Positions 5,606 to 5,845 of a stretch of DNA of 5,845 bases are shown here, piece after piece. Every line of letters starts with the position of its first letter. Position 1 is the stretch's first letter. Source of the stretch: Nitrosomonadales bacterium (GTDB lineage: Bacteria > Pseudomonadota > Gammaproteobacteria > Burkholderiales > Nitrosomonadaceae). Both the position numbers and the translations under genes were made by a program. A model generated the notes under the pieces. The model ran no database searches. It was not told where the DNA came from and saw only the letters and a program-made list of their open reading frames with translations. The stretch lies in the NCBI GenBank assembly GCA_004525885.1, contig SPBV01000114.1, positions 1-5,845 on the forward strand. The letters are read 5' to 3'.

Positions 5606-5845
5606 TTATACCCCATGGAATGATACTTTCTAATTTATATAAAAAATATAACGAATTGTCTCCTTGGTGCGAGAGATAATTATCAAAATTTGTTCCCATA
5701 ATTAGAAATTAAGTACTTTAATTTAAAGTGCTTAATTTATCCAAAGTTTTATTTGATATTATTGTAAACAGTAAGTAAGAATTAGTGGAATCACCCCGTA
5801 AAATTGTAGATAGATTGTGGGCCAAAATTATTTGTTACTTATTAC
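5606..5845. other. Upstream region of the dipeptidase gene, no gene seen
   Basis: Every frame on both strands is closed by stops within short distances. The region must hold the dipeptidase promoter. AT-rich -10-like strings occur near 5632-5645 on the minus strand, but no matching -35 stands out. GATAATTATC at 5675-5684 is a perfect 10-base palindrome, and a long inverted repeat (5706-5738) is listed separately. Confidence 0.5.
5706..5738. repeat. 33-base inverted repeat, 16-base arms with one mismatch
   Basis: AAATTAAGTACTTTAA (5706-5721) is the reverse complement of TTAAAGTGCTTAATTT (5723-5738) except at one position, with a single base at the centre. The mismatch is a G-U wobble in a plus-strand transcript. 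It lies about 100 bases before the dipeptidase start. It could be a binding site for a dimeric regulator, an AT-rich terminator for a gene outside the window, or a cruciform-forming site. The lack of a GC-rich stem argues against a classical terminator. Confidence 0.8.

Noticed and set aside
5786..5800. GGAATCACCCCGT-like string near the right edge, reminiscent of an insertion-sequence end
   Set aside because: There is no second copy in inverted orientation, no target duplication and no transposase in the window, so the resemblance cannot be supported.

Overview
The window is AT-rich DNA (about one third G+C by eye), most likely from a Gram-negative bacterium. Three proteins have export or membrane signals that fit an inner membrane plus periplasm: a Sel1-repeat protein with a signal peptide, a membrane-anchored helical protein, and an exported VanX-type dipeptidase. 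A low-GC gammaproteobacterium (for example Legionella-like or a marine relative) is my guess. No rRNA, tRNA, CRISPR array or transposase gene was seen, and nothing fixes the genus.

Layout from left to right. Positions 3-89 hold the last 28 codons of a plus-strand gene that enters from outside the window. It converges on an unrecognised membrane-anchored protein on the minus strand (214-978). A 428-base gap separates that gene from the divergent Sel1-repeat gene (1407-2204). A 46-residue single-span membrane protein with its own good ribosome binding site (2248-2388) follows 43 bases later, probably in the same transcript. After about 300 non-coding bases comes the most unusual gene (2685-3938). 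It encodes a roughly 160-residue, almost purely Lys/Glu/Ala helix built from nested 9-, 21- and 30-base DNA repeats, then one membrane span and a C-terminal domain of about 220 residues. Two identical A8 tracts flank its start codon.

The right half is read on the minus strand. Starting from the right edge, it holds a 240-base upstream region with a striking 33-base inverted repeat, then a D-Ala-D-Ala dipeptidase of the VanX/DdpX/PcgL family with a signal peptide (4919-5605). Next is a stretch that looks like a frameshifted gene remnant (4677-4899), and last a class I SAM-dependent methyltransferase (3997-4680) that converges on the Lys/Glu/Ala-repeat gene.

The genes do not form one obvious pathway. 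The window reads as a patchwork of accessory single genes, several concerned with the cell envelope. The best candidates for something undescribed are the repeat-helix membrane protein with its homopolymer tracts and the frameshifted remnant.
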